64,000 bases of DNA from Bradyrhizobium sp. Ash2021 (lineage in GTDB: Bacteria > Pseudomonadota > Alphaproteobacteria > Rhizobiales > Xanthobacteraceae). Of the stretch, positions 33,354 through 42,542 are shown one piece after another (the stretch's first letter is position 1; every line of letters begins with the position of its first letter). A program made the translations under genes and the position numbers. The stretch covers positions 3,144,501 to 3,208,500 of the forward strand of contig NZ_CP100604.1 of the NCBI RefSeq assembly GCF_031202265.1, written 5' to 3'. Below the pieces are notes generated by a model. The model had not been told where the DNA came from. It made no database searches and worked only from the letters and a program-made list of their open reading frames with translations.

Positions 33354-34175
33354 TTAGCCGTTAGCCACCAGCGACCGGATACTGCGCGCGAGGCCGAGGA
33401 TACGCGGCCCGCATTCGCGCTCGATCTGCTCGGCGCTGAAACGAAACGAGGGAATGCCGCAATTGACCGAAAGACAATCGCCTGTCGGCGTCCGGTAGAG
33501 CGGGGCGGCGACGCCAAAGATCTCCCGCCGCCATTCGCCCAGCGAGACCGCAAATCCGCGCTCCTTGCACAGCTCGATGTCGGGCAAGGTCCGCGTCTGC
33601 ACATAGTCGGCTTCTTCCGGGCGTTCCGCCTTCACCCGCGCCACATGCGCGTCGAGTTCGTCTTTTGTGTAGAGCGATAACAGCGAGCGGCCGACTGCGG
33701 TGGTCGCCAGCGTTCCGGTAAAGCCGACGTCGGGAACGTGCGGCACGGCGTCGGTGGTGCGCAGCGTCTCGACATAGATGAAGTCGAGGCCGAGCGGCAT
33801 CGCGATAGAAACCGTGCCGCCGGCGTAAGCGGCAAAGTCGCGCATCAGTGGACGCGCCAATTGCCGAACCTTCAGCGCCGACAGCACTGGATAGGCGGCG
33901 GCGAGAATGCCGAGCCCGAGCTCGAACCGGCCCTTGGCGTCACGCTTGAGGTAGCCGAGTTGCGCCAGCGTGTAGGTCAGCCGCGACACCGTCGGTCTGG
34001 ACAAGCCCGTGTGCTGCGCAAGGTCCGCGTTCGACAGCGATCCGCTGGCATTGCGGAATGCGGCCAGCAAATCGAGCCCGTGCGCCAATGTTGTTGCGAA
34101 CGACGGATCGGCCTGATCCATCGAGGGTTTGGCCCGGGAAGCCGGAGAGGGATCGAGGGAGGAGATCGCTGCCAT
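33354..34175 (-). CDS. IclR-family transcriptional regulator
   Basis: Regulator of 273 aa with a winged HTH (SNADLAQHTGLSRPTVSRLTYTLAQLGYL, about residues 47-75) and a GAF-like effector domain (GGTVSIAMPLGLDFIYVET, FTGTLATTAVGRSLLSL, GFAVSLGEWRREIFGVAAPL). ATG 34175 is used; ATG 34121 would remove 18 polar residues and is possible. It is divergent from an acyl-CoA dehydrogenase gene across about 100 bases and upstream of the Bug gene, so both are probable targets. Confidence 0.9.
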   Translation of the reverse strand: MAAISSLDPSPASRAKPSMDQADPSFATTLAHGLDLLAAFRNASGSLSNADLAQHTGLSRPTVSRLTYTLAQLGYLKRDAKGRFELGLGILAAAYPVLSALKVRQLARPLMRDFAAYAGGTVSIAMPLGLDFIYVETLRTTDAVPHVPDVGFTGTLATTAVGRSLLSLYTKDELDAHVARVKAERPEEADYVQTRTLPDIELCKERGFAVSLGEWRREIFGVAAPLYRTPTGDCLSVNCGIPSFRFSAEQIERECGPRILGLARSIRSLVANG

Positions 34176-34276
34176 TCCAAAATAATGGCCATATCGCTGT
34201 GTCTGTCAAGATATCGGAATGAATTTGCAATCCGTGTCGATATACGCTTAGGTGCCGCCCAAATGAGGGAGGCGGC

Positions 34277-35539
34277 ATGGATTTCGATCTTTCCCCGGGG
34301 GCTGAGCAGTGGCGGAACAAGCTGCAGACGTTTTTCGACGCCGAGGTGCTGCCGCGCCACCGCGCCTGGGTCGAACATTTCGCCAATAGAAGCGAAGCGC
34401 CGCCCTTCATGGGCGACCTGCAGCAGAAGGCGCGCGCCGCTGGCTTATGGAATCTCGGCCTGCCCGAACTCGCCGGCGACGAGCCGGGCACGCGGCTTTC
34501 CAATCTCGACTACGCGCCGCTGGCCGAAATCATGGGCCGGCTGTTCTGGGCGCCGGAAGTCTTTAACTGCCAGGCGCCCGACGTGCCCAACATGATCGCG
34601 CTGCAGAACTGCGCGACACCGGACCAGAAGGCGCGCTGGCTGCGGCCGCTGCTGGAAGCAAAAACCCGTTCGGCGTTCGGGATGACCGAGCCGGATGTGG
34701 CTTCCTCGGATGCCACCAACATTGCGACCAAAATGGTTCGCGATGGCGACGACTACGTTCTCAACGGGCGCAAATGGTTTATCACCGGCGCCGCCCATCC
34801 AAACTGTACGTTCCTGATCGTGATGGGCGTAACCGATGCGGACGCCGACCGCACGCGCCGGCACTCCTGCATCATCGTGCCGATGCAGACGCCAGGCGTT
34901 CGCCTGGTGCGGCGGCTGCGCTGGATGGGCTGCGAGGATCACACCGCACCGATCGGCGAACTCGCGTTCGACAATGTGCGCGTGCCCGCGTCGAACCTGC
35001 TTGGCGAGGAAGGCGAGGGCTTTAAAGTGGCGCAGGTGCGCCTGGGCCCGGCGCGGATTCACCATTGCATGCGCTCGATCGGGCTGTGCGAGCTTTTGAT
35101 CGAATTGATGATGGTGCGCGCGTCCGAGCGCTCTGCGTTCGGGCGGACCGTCATTCAATACGATACGGTGCAGCGCTGGATCGCCGAATCCCGCGTCGAA
35201 CTGGAGCAGGCGCGCCTGCTCGCCTGTCGCTGCGCCTGGCGGCTCGACCAGACCGGCCATCACGGCGCAAGTTCTTCAATAAAGAATTGGCGCGACGTCT
35301 CCCTGATCAAGGTCGCGGTGCCCGCGATGCTGCAACGGATCGCCGACCGCGCGCTGCAGGTGTTCGGCGCCATGGGCGGCTCCGACGATACGCCGATTCA
35401 TCAGGCGCTGGCCTGGGGCCGGCTGCTGCGGATCGGCGACGGTCCCGACGAGGTGCATCTGCGGCAGATCTTTCGGATGGAGCCGATGCCGGCATGGTCG
35501 ATCGCGAATTCGCCCTATCTCGCGGTGCATCCGTCATGA
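34277..35539 (+). CDS. Acyl-CoA dehydrogenase-family protein
   Basis: FAD-dependent acyl-CoA dehydrogenase fold, 420 aa. AFGMTEPDVASSDATNI and LNGRKWFITGAAHPNCTF are the two family signatures, and QVFGAMGGSDDTPIHQALAWGRLLRIGDGPDEVH is the C-terminal FAD block. It belongs to the longer-chain branch of the family (FadE-like). The catalytic base cannot be placed with certainty. ATG 34277 follows GAGGGAGG. No acyl-CoA ligase or hydratase is next to it. The IclR gene is divergent. Confidence 0.88.
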   Translation: MDFDLSPGAEQWRNKLQTFFDAEVLPRHRAWVEHFANRSEAPPFMGDLQQKARAAGLWNLGLPELAGDEPGTRLSNLDYAPLAEIMGRLFWAPEVFNCQAPDVPNMIALQNCATPDQKARWLRPLLEAKTRSAFGMTEPDVASSDATNIATKMVRDGDDYVLNGRKWFITGAAHPNCTFLIVMGVTDADADRTRRHSCIIVPMQTPGVRLVRRLRWMGCEDHTAPIGELAFDNVRVPASNLLGEEGEGFKVAQVRLGPARIHHCMRSIGLCELLIELMMVRASERSAFGRTVIQYDTVQRWIAESRVELEQARLLACRCAWRLDQTGHHGASSSIKNWRDVSLIKVAVPAMLQRIADRALQVFGAMGGSDDTPIHQALAWGRLLRIGDGPDEVHLRQIFRMEPMPAWSIANSPYLAVHPS

Positions 35540-35550
35540 TCTCGGTTTCG

Positions 35551-35658
35551 TGGCCTCCTGGTTCGAGACGCGCGGCGTTGCCGCGCTCCTCACCATGAGG
35601 GTCTAAGACCTCATCCTGAGGAGCGCGCACTCGCGCGCGTCTCGAAGGATGAAGCCAC
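35551..35658. repeat. Palindromic repeat of the 'TTCGAGACGCGCG' type
   Basis: TTCGAGACGCGCGGC... and ...GCGCGCGTCTCGAA at the ends form a long stem, with a CTCATGGTGAG-like and CTCATCCTGAGGAG inner stem. It differs from the CGTCATT families and lies between convergently spaced plus-strand genes. It could terminate the acyl-CoA dehydrogenase transcript. Confidence 0.65.
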
Positions 35659-35695
35659 CGACCTACAAACGAAACGGACCAGGGAGAACAACAAG

Positions 35696-37630
35696 ATGAC
35701 CCAGAACGTCAGCACTGAAACCCCCAAGGACGCGTCCGCATCGGTCATCGCGCAGCATGCGGCGACGCTGAAGGCGCTGCCGTTCTCCGACACGCGCGAT
35801 TTTGACGACGCCGCGCGCGGCTTCCTCGGCAGCGTGGAACACGCGAAAATCGCCACGCCGCAGGGCCGGACGGTCTGGAGCCTGGAGCCCTACGCGTTCC
35901 TCGGCGAGGAAAAAGCGCCGCCGACGGTAGATCCGAGCCTGTGGCGGCAGTCGCGCCTCAACATGAATCACGGCCTGTTCGAGGTGGTGCCCGGCGTCTA
36001 TCAGGTGCGCGGGCTCGACATCGCCAACATGACGCTGATCGAGGGCGACACCGGCGTGATCGTGCTCGACACGCTGACCTCGATCGAAGGCGCGCGGGCG
36101 GCGATGGAGCTCTACTTTCAGCACCGCGGCAAGAAGCCGGTCTCCGCCGTGATCTTCAGCCATACCCACACCGACCATTGGGGCGGCGCGCGCGGCGTGC
36201 TCGATGATGCGACGCTGGCGAGCGGAAAAGTGCCGATCATCGCGCCAAACTTCTTCATGGAGCACGCGGTGTCCGAGAACATCATCGCGGGGCCCGCGAT
36301 GCTGCGGCGTGCGCAATATCAGTTCGGGCCGCTATTGGCGAAGGGCGTGCGCGGGCAGGTCGATTGCGGGCTCGGCAAATCGATGGCGGCGGGCTCGGTC
36401 GCGCTGCTGCGGCCGACCGATCTGATCATCGCAACCGGCGACAAGCGCATCATCGACGGGCTCGAATTCGAGTTCCAGATGGCGCCGAACTCCGAGGCGC
36501 CGGCGGAGATGCATTTCTTTATCCCGCGCTACAAGCTGCTCAATCTTGCGGAAAACTGCACGCATAATTTCCACAATTTGCTGCCGTTCCGCGGCGCCGA
36601 CGTGCGCGACGCGCTCGCCTGGTCGAAATATCTCGGCGAAGCCCTGCAGATGTGGGGCGGCAAGGCGGATGCGATGTGCGGCCAGCACCATTGGCCGGTA
36701 TGGGGCCATGAGCGGATCGACACCATGATCCGCCAGCAGCGCGATCTCTATAAATTCGCGCATGACCAGACCATCCGCCTGATGAATCATGGCCTGACGG
36801 CGACCGAAATAGCCGAGGCGATCCGGCTGCCCGCAAGCCTCGACGGCGCCTGGCATGGACGCGGCTATTACGGCCACATCCGGCACAATGTGAAGGCGAT
36901 CTACCAAAAGTATCTCGGCTGGTATGACGCCAATCCGGTCAATCTCGATCCGCTGCCGCCGGTCGAGTCCGGCAAGAAATATGTCGAGTATATGGGCGGC
37001 GCGGAGGCGATCCTGGCGCGGGCGGCCAAGGACTTTGCCAAGGGCGAATTCCGCTTCGTGGCGCAGGCCGTCAGCCATCTGGTATTCGCCGAGCCCGACA
37101 ACCAGGCCGCGCGCGCGATGTTGGCCGATACGTTCGAGCAGCTCGGCTACGCCTCGGAAAGCTCGACCTGGCGCAACGCCTATCTGTTCGGCGCGCAGGA
37201 GTTGCGGCACGGCATGCCCAAAGTGCCGCCACGCGCGGGGATGCCGCGCGAAACGCTGGCGGCGCTACGCACCGAGCAGCTATGGGACGTGCTCGGCGTC
37301 CGCCTCAATGGCCCCAAGGCCGAGGGAAAACGCATCGTGCTGAACTGGAATTTTACCGATACCAAGGAGAGTTTTGTCCTCAATCTGGAAAATTCCGCGC
37401 TCACCTATGTCGCCGGCGCACAAGCCGCCGACGCCCATGCGAGCTTCACGCTGGCGCGCAGCACACTGGATGAAGTGATTGCAAAACTGACGACGTTTCC
37501 GGAAGCGGTTGGCGCCGGCAAAATCAAGGTCTCCGGCGAGCCGTTGCGTCTCGGTGAGTTGATGATGCTGATGGACGAGTTTCCGCGCATGTTCGAGATC
37601 GTCGAGCCGAAGCGGACGGCGGTGAGTTAG
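35696..37630 (+). CDS. Alkylsulfatase with metallo-beta-lactamase fold (SdsA1/BDS1 family)
   Basis: Zinc hydrolase of 644 aa that removes sulfate from primary or secondary alkyl sulfates. FSHTHTDHWGGARG (about residue 154) is the HxHxDH zinc motif. LAENCTHNFHNLLPFRGA and AMCGQHHWPVWGHERIDTM hold the other zinc ligands. ARGDP-type helical dimerisation follows (about 370-510), then an SCP2-like C-terminal domain (from about 530) used for substrate capture. There is no obvious signal peptide, so a cytoplasmic location is possible; SdsA1 itself is secreted. The gene stands alone, with a dispersed repeat upstream. Confidence 0.88.
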   Translation: MTQNVSTETPKDASASVIAQHAATLKALPFSDTRDFDDAARGFLGSVEHAKIATPQGRTVWSLEPYAFLGEEKAPPTVDPSLWRQSRLNMNHGLFEVVPGVYQVRGLDIANMTLIEGDTGVIVLDTLTSIEGARAAMELYFQHRGKKPVSAVIFSHTHTDHWGGARGVLDDATLASGKVPIIAPNFFMEHAVSENIIAGPAMLRRAQYQFGPLLAKGVRGQVDCGLGKSMAAGSVALLRPTDLIIATGDKRIIDGLEFEFQMAPNSEAPAEMHFFIPRYKLLNLAENCTHNFHNLLPFRGADVRDALAWSKYLGEALQMWGGKADAMCGQHHWPVWGHERIDTMIRQQRDLYKFAHDQTIRLMNHGLTATEIAEAIRLPASLDGAWHGRGYYGHIRHNVKAIYQKYLGWYDANPVNLDPLPPVESGKKYVEYMGGAEAILARAAKDFAKGEFRFVAQAVSHLVFAEPDNQAARAMLADTFEQLGYASESSTWRNAYLFGAQELRHGMPKVPPRAGMPRETLAALRTEQLWDVLGVRLNGPKAEGKRIVLNWNFTDTKESFVLNLENSALTYVAGAQAADAHASFTLARSTLDEVIAKLTTFPEAVGAGKIKVSGEPLRLGELMMLMDEFPRMFEIVEPKRTAVS

Positions 37631-37634
37631 GCGT

Positions 37635-37755
37635 CGTCATTCCGGGAGGATGCGGAGCATCGAACCCGGAATCTCGAGATTCCGGGTCTGGTCCTTCGGA
37701 CCATCCCGGAATGACGAGGTCTAATCGCTTCGTCGCTTTGCTCCTCGCAATGACG
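37635..37755. repeat. Palindromic 'CGTCATTCCGG' repeat, copy 2, plus a partial 'CGTCATTGCGAG' end
   Basis: Bases 37635-37716 repeat the 7818 copy, including CCCGGAATCTCGAGATTCCGGG. From about 37722 a half-copy of the other family follows (CGCTTCGTCGCTTTGCTCCTCGCAATGACG), with no left arm. It lies between two converging genes. Confidence 0.8.
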
Positions 37756-37765
37756 ACAGCGGCCA

Positions 37766-38470
37766 CTAAATCCCCAGATACGCCGCCTGCACCTGCTTGT
37801 TGTTGGCAAGCTCCGTGCTCGTCCCGTGCATGATGACATTGCCGCTTTCCAGCACATAGGCGCGCTGGACCAGCGACAGCGCGCGGCTGACGTTCTGCTC
37901 CACCAGCAAGATCGCGGTGCCCATCTTGTGGATCTCGCCGATCTTCTCGAAGGTCACGTCGGTCATCACAGGCGCGAGGCCCAATGAGGGTTCGTCGAGC
38001 ATCAGGAGTTTTGGCTTCAGCATCAGCCCGCGGCCGACCGCGAGCATCTGCTGCTCGCCGCCACTCATGGTGCCGGCCAGTTGCTGCCTTCGTTCGGCCA
38101 GCCGTGGAAAGATGCTGTAGACCAGCTCGAGCGTGCGACTGCGTTCCGCCTTGGCCTTCGGCACATAGGCGCCGATCTCGAGATTTTCGTGCACCGTCAT
38201 TTCGGGAAACACTTGACGCCCTTCCGGGACATGGGCAATGCCCAGTTCCGGAATCCGGTGCGGCGGCAGGGAAGCCAGATTGGTGCCGGCGAAGGTGATA
38301 TTGCCGGCCGACAGTTTGACCAGCCCGGAGACCGCGCGCAGCGTCGTGCTCTTGCCGGCGCCGTTGGCGCCGAGCAGGCCGACCGCTTCGCCTTCGCCGA
38401 TCGTGATGCTGACATTTGTGATCGCGGGCACCGAGCCGTAGCTGGCGCACACACCTGACAGTTCAAGCAT
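37766..38470 (-). CDS. livF: Branched-chain amino acid-type ABC transporter ATPase LivF (locus 2)
   Basis: ATPase of 234 aa. Walker A LLGANGAGKSTTLRA, signature MSGGEQQMLAVGR, Walker B LLMLDEPSLGLAP and LVEQNVSRALSL are complete. ATG 38470 overlaps the end of livG by eight bases. It is the last gene of a five-gene operon for the second Liv-type importer of the window. Confidence 0.92.
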   Translation of the reverse strand: MLELSGVCASYGSVPAITNVSITIGEGEAVGLLGANGAGKSTTLRAVSGLVKLSAGNITFAGTNLASLPPHRIPELGIAHVPEGRQVFPEMTVHENLEIGAYVPKAKAERSRTLELVYSIFPRLAERRQQLAGTMSGGEQQMLAVGRGLMLKPKLLMLDEPSLGLAPVMTDVTFEKIGEIHKMGTAILLVEQNVSRALSLVQRAYVLESGNVIMHGTSTELANNKQVQAAYLGI

Positions 38471-39212
38471 GCGCGTCTCCCGAGGCCGGCGGATGCACGT
38501 AGGAGCCGAGATAGGCGCGGATCACTTCCGGATCTTCCACGATCTCCTTGGGCGTGCCCTCGGCGATCTTTTGCCCGTGGTCGAGCACGACGATGTGGCG
38601 GGCCACCGCCATGATCGCGCGCATCACGTGCTCGACGATCACGATCGTCAGCCCCCGGCTGGAGAGCTTTCCGACCAAGGCGACCGCCTGATCGATCTCG
38701 GCCGGGTTGAGCCCGGCCATCACCTCATCGAGCAGCAAAATCCGCGGCTCGGTCGCCAGCGCGCGCGCCATCTCCAGCCGGCGCTGGTCGATCGTAGTGA
38801 GATCCTTGGCCGCGGTCTGTTCCTTGGCCGCGAGGCCGACGAACTCGATCGCCTCCAGCGCCCGGGTGCGGGCGGCGGCAACATGGCGGTCGCGCAGGAA
38901 GGCGCCGGTCATGACATTCGCCAGCACCGTCATCGCGCCAAAGGGCTTTGCGACCTGAAAAGTGCGCGCCATCCCGAGCGCGCAGATGTCATGCGGCTTG
39001 AGGCCGACGATGTCGCGGCCGAACGCCTTAACCGAACCGGCGTCGGGCCGGTGAAAACCGGTGATGAGATGAAAGCTCGTGGTCTTGCCGGCGCCGTTCG
39101 GCCCGATCAGTGCCACGGTCTCGTTCTCCTGCACCGCAAAGCTGACGTCCTGCACGGCGCGCAAGCCGCCGAACCGCTTGCTGAGACCCTTGATAACCAG
39201 TGCTTCTGCCAT
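38463..39212 (-). CDS. livG: Branched-chain amino acid-type ABC transporter ATPase LivG (locus 2)
   Basis: ATPase of 249 aa from ATG 39212, with AAGGA about 9 bases upstream. GPNGAGKTTSFHLITG, GMARTFQVAKPFGAMTV, TIDQRRLEMARAL and ILLLDEVMAGLNP are its motifs. The signature (LTTIDQRR) departs from LSGG, as is usual in LivG proteins. Reading back to 39251 would overlap livM without gain. Confidence 0.9.
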   Translation of the reverse strand: MAEALVIKGLSKRFGGLRAVQDVSFAVQENETVALIGPNGAGKTTSFHLITGFHRPDAGSVKAFGRDIVGLKPHDICALGMARTFQVAKPFGAMTVLANVMTGAFLRDRHVAAARTRALEAIEFVGLAAKEQTAAKDLTTIDQRRLEMARALATEPRILLLDEVMAGLNPAEIDQAVALVGKLSSRGLTIVIVEHVMRAIMAVARHIVVLDHGQKIAEGTPKEIVEDPEVIRAYLGSYVHPPASGDAHA

Positions 39213-39222
39213 CGGCCGGTCC

Positions 39223-40215
39223 TTACGCGCGCGCCGGATGGCGGCGGACATAGCGGTGATACGCTTCCGTCGCCACGCCCATCAGCCCGGTCGGCCGCCA
39301 CAGGATCACCGCCATCAGGATCAGGCTGTAGACGGTAAGCTGAATGCCGCCGACCGAACCGCCGAGCCAGCTCTGCAGCAGGGTCGACGTCGTCTCCAGC
39401 AGCACGGTCCCGACGACCGGCCCCCACAGCGTCCCGATGCCGCCAACGATCGATACCAGCGCCGCCTCGATCGAGATGCTGAAGCTGAACGCCGTCGCGG
39501 GGTCGATGAAGTAGATGTATTGCGTGTAGAAGGTGCCGGCCATCGCGGTCAGGAACGAGCTGATCATGTAGATGTCGCGCTTGATCTTCGGGGCGTTGAC
39601 GCCGATCGCTTCCGCTGCGTCTTCATCCTCGCCGATGGCGACGAGATAATAACCCATCCAGGATCGCTCGATCAGCCAGGTTATAAAAAGTCCGAGGGCG
39701 AGCAGGCCGAGCGCGACGTAGTAATAAGCCGCCTTGGCCTCGAACTGCATCATCAAGGGCGCATTGCCGAGATTCGGGATGGTGGTGCCTTCGGCGCCCC
39801 AGGCGAAATCGCGGAATTTCAGGAAGATCAGCATCAGGGCTTGCGCGGTCGCGATGGTGGCGATGGTGAAGTAGGGGCCGCGCAGGCGAAAGCACAGCCA
39901 GCCGATCGGCAGGCTCGCCAGCATCGCCACCACGCCGCCGGCGACCATCCCGATCCAGGGCGAGATGCCGAAATCGATCTGCAGGATGGTCGAGGTGTAG
40001 GCGCCGAGCCCGAAATAGGCGGCGTGCCCCAGCGATAGCTGCTTGGCGTAGCCGCCCATCAAGTTCCAGGCGACGCCGATGAACGAGAACAGCAGGATCC
40101 GGATGAAGATGTCGATCGCAAACGAGGTTTTGACGACCAGCGGCAGGGCAATCAGTACGATTGCGCCCAACGCGAGCCAAACCAAAGTCTGCGTTCGCAG
40201 TCCCAAAATCGTCAT
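39223..40215 (-). CDS. livM: Branched-chain amino acid-type ABC permease LivM (locus 2)
   Basis: Permease of 330 aa with SFIGVAWNLMGGYAKQLSLGHAAYFGLGAYTST, the LivM landmark, and RSWMGYYLVAIGEDEDAAEAIGVNAPKIK as the coupling region. ATG 40215 overlaps the livH stop by four bases. It ends 10 bases before livG. Confidence 0.92.
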   Translation of the reverse strand: MTILGLRTQTLVWLALGAIVLIALPLVVKTSFAIDIFIRILLFSFIGVAWNLMGGYAKQLSLGHAAYFGLGAYTSTILQIDFGISPWIGMVAGGVVAMLASLPIGWLCFRLRGPYFTIATIATAQALMLIFLKFRDFAWGAEGTTIPNLGNAPLMMQFEAKAAYYYVALGLLALGLFITWLIERSWMGYYLVAIGEDEDAAEAIGVNAPKIKRDIYMISSFLTAMAGTFYTQYIYFIDPATAFSFSISIEAALVSIVGGIGTLWGPVVGTVLLETTSTLLQSWLGGSVGGIQLTVYSLILMAVILWRPTGLMGVATEAYHRYVRRHPARA

Positions 40216-41081
40216 CGCGCCCTCCCGCCGCCCAGGCCGGTCGGCTTGAAGGCCAGCGTCAACAGCAGCATCGCAAACACCACGATCAGTCCGGAGTCGG
40301 CGCCGACGAACTGGATGCCGAGCGATTCCGCGACCCCCATCATCAGGCTGGCGACCAGTGCGCCGATCACGTTGCCGAGCGTGCCCAGCACCACGGCGAC
40401 AAAGGCCATCAGCACAAAGGTTTGCCCGACGAACGGATAGGCCGAATAGAACGGCATCAGCAGCGAGCCGGCGGCGCCGGCCAGTGCCAGCGCGACGCCG
40501 AGCGCGACGCAAAACACCCGGTTGGGATTGATCCCCATCAGCATCGCGACATCGCGGTTCTGCGATGCGGCACGCATCGCCTTGCCGAGATCGGTGGTGT
40601 GCAGGAACACCCAGAGCGCGCCGCTCAGCCCCATCGCGACCACGAAGGCGATCAGTTTGGCGACGGGGATATAGAGCCCGCCGATGTGGAACGCTTCATC
40701 CGAATAGGAGGTGTGAACGGTGCGGTAATTCGCGGTGAACAGCATCAGCGCCAGATTGAGCAGCAACAGCGACAGCGCAAAGGTCAGGAAGATCTGGGGC
40801 ATGTCGTTAGGCCCCAGCACCCGGCGGATCAGGAAATGCTGGATCAGGACGCCGATGACGAACAGCACCGGCATCGATACCACCAGCGACACGATCGGGT
40901 CGATGCCGAACTGGTTGGCGAGAAAGAACGAGATATACATCCCGATCATCACGAATTCGCCCTGGGCGAAATTGACGATCTTGACCACGCCGAAGATCAG
41001 CGTGACGCCGATGCTGACGAGCGCATAAATGCCGCCGATGAGCAGGCCGTTGATCACGGCCTGGGCCAGTGTCTCCCACAT
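40212..41081 (-). CDS. livH: Branched-chain amino acid-type ABC permease LivH (locus 2)
   Basis: Permease of 289 aa. GGIYALVSIGVTLIFGVVKIVNFAQGEFVMIGMY and TTDLGKAMRAASQNRDVAMLMGIN are the LivH landmarks. It follows the binding-protein gene by 16 bases and is coupled to livM by an ATGA overlap. Confidence 0.92.
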   Translation of the reverse strand: MWETLAQAVINGLLIGGIYALVSIGVTLIFGVVKIVNFAQGEFVMIGMYISFFLANQFGIDPIVSLVVSMPVLFVIGVLIQHFLIRRVLGPNDMPQIFLTFALSLLLLNLALMLFTANYRTVHTSYSDEAFHIGGLYIPVAKLIAFVVAMGLSGALWVFLHTTDLGKAMRAASQNRDVAMLMGINPNRVFCVALGVALALAGAAGSLLMPFYSAYPFVGQTFVLMAFVAVVLGTLGNVIGALVASLMMGVAESLGIQFVGADSGLIVVFAMLLLTLAFKPTGLGGGRAR

Positions 41082-41097
41082 CGAATTGACCGGTGCT

Positions 41098-42366
41098 TCA
41101 GGTTTTCATCAGCGGCGCGCGCTTGTCTTCGTCCGGGAAGACGCTGGCGAGATCGGCGTTCTGCCACTGCACCCCGACCGGATGGCCGTAGACGTTCTTG
41201 CCGTCGGGGCCGAACTTCACCTTGCCGCCGGGCGCCATCGCGGCGTAGCCCTTTGACACATCGAGCGTGGACAGGGCTTCGCGAACCTTCTGCGGATCGG
41301 CGGAGCCGGCGCGCTCCAGCGCGTCGGCCAACATGAAGGTCTGCGCCACGAGGCCGCCGGCGTATTCGAACAGGAATTCGCCGGTGCGCTTCTTGTATTC
41401 GGCGCTCACCTTCTGCGCGTCGTCGCTCATGTCATGATTCCAGTGCGCCACGCCCTGCAGGCCTTCGGCGAGCTTGCCGACGTTCTTGTAGAAGTCCGGA
41501 ATCACGAACCCGCCGGAGCCGCCGTTGATGGCGACGTTGAGGCCGACCTGCTTGACGGTGCGCACGATCAGGATGAGGTCGTTCAGATAGGAAACCGAGA
41601 ACAGCGCGTTCGCCCCGGAGGCCTTGACCTTGTTGATCAGCGGGGAAGCATCGGTGAAGCCGGCCGAGTAAGGTTCGAACATGACGATTTCGACGCCTTC
41701 GCCCGGCGCCAGTTCCTTCAGGCCGTTCGACGTCGAAGTGCCGAACGCGGTGTTCTCGAAGATCACGGCCACTTTCGGCTTGTCGCCGACCAGTTTCGCC
41801 ATTTGCAATTGCGCCCTGGCAAATTGCGAGGCGCGGGCGAACGGCGTGAACGTATAGTTGCGGCCCTTGTTGAGCTGGTCGGAGCTGGAGCCGGTGATGA
41901 TCGGAACCTTTGCGCGCTCGCAAACTTCGCTTGCGATCAGGGTCAGCGCGCTGGCGAAGCAGCCGTGGATTGCCGACAGCTTGTTGCCGGTGATCAGCCG
42001 GTCGGTTTCGGTGCGCGTTACCGTCGTATCGCTCTGCACGTCGGAAAGGATCAGGTTGAGCTTGGCGCCGCCGAGCGACTTGATGCCGCCGGCCTCGTTG
42101 ACCATTTCGATCGCGAGCTTGGCAGCGGCAACGCAGCCCACCCCGATCTGCGCCATGCTGCCGGTGGTCGGATAGAGCGCACCGATATTGATGGGATCGG
42201 CCGCCCAGCCGCGTAGCGGCACTGCGCCGAAGGCGCCGGCAGCGAGAATGCCGCCGGTCTTGACCAGAAACTGGCGGCGGCTTTGCCGCTTCGACACTGA
42301 CTGTTTCAACTCGCCGTTATTGCCGACAGAAGCCTTGTTGCCGACAGCCTTGCGATCTTTTTTCAT
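41098..42366 (-). CDS. ABC transporter substrate-binding protein, LivK type, Tat-exported (locus 2)
   Basis: Type I periplasmic binding protein of 422 aa. The leader is long: about 30 polar residues, then SRRQFLVKTGGILAAGAFGAVPLRGWA, a Tat signal. The mature chain begins INIGALYPTTGSMAQIGVGCVAAAKLAIEMVN, and has VIFENTAFGTSTSNGLKE and FVIPDFYKNVGKLAEGLQGVAHW, as in amide/urea or aromatic-acid receptors. GGGGGA lies about 7 bases before ATG 42366. It is the first gene of the second Liv operon and is divergent from gntR. Confidence 0.9.
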   Translation of the reverse strand: MKKDRKAVGNKASVGNNGELKQSVSKRQSRRQFLVKTGGILAAGAFGAVPLRGWAADPINIGALYPTTGSMAQIGVGCVAAAKLAIEMVNEAGGIKSLGGAKLNLILSDVQSDTTVTRTETDRLITGNKLSAIHGCFASALTLIASEVCERAKVPIITGSSSDQLNKGRNYTFTPFARASQFARAQLQMAKLVGDKPKVAVIFENTAFGTSTSNGLKELAPGEGVEIVMFEPYSAGFTDASPLINKVKASGANALFSVSYLNDLILIVRTVKQVGLNVAINGGSGGFVIPDFYKNVGKLAEGLQGVAHWNHDMSDDAQKVSAEYKKRTGEFLFEYAGGLVAQTFMLADALERAGSADPQKVREALSTLDVSKGYAAMAPGGKVKFGPDGKNVYGHPVGVQWQNADLASVFPDEDKRAPLMKT

Positions 42367-42439
42367 GCCGTTTCCCCCTGTGCTGGCGGCGATGCAGCAT
42401 GCTGTCCGCCGGTTTTTTGGGATCGTAGCCCCATTCAAA

Positions 42440-42451
42440 ATTGTTTACAAT
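42440..42451. promoter_or_regulatory. Predicted GntR/FCD operator in the livK-gntR intergenic region
   Basis: ATTGTTTACAAT is a perfect ATTGT-TT-ACAAT palindrome within an unusually AT-rich stretch (42436-42474). The architecture fits sites of FCD-type GntR regulators. It is 74 bases from the binding-protein ATG and 91 from the gntR ATG, so it could control both. Confidence 0.6.
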
Positions 42452-42542
42452 ATAGTTTTCAATATTATTATGATCGAAGGCGCGGTGCTTGTGATGCCGT
42501 TGGTTGCGCCGGGCGGGGCCTGCCCGCCACACCGGGGAAATT

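Noticed and set aside
34171..34189. GCCATT-N7-AATGGC inverted repeat at the iclR start as an IclR operator.
   Set aside because: It overlaps the iclR start codon, has only 6-base arms and does not repeat elsewhere in the intergenic region; it could be chance.
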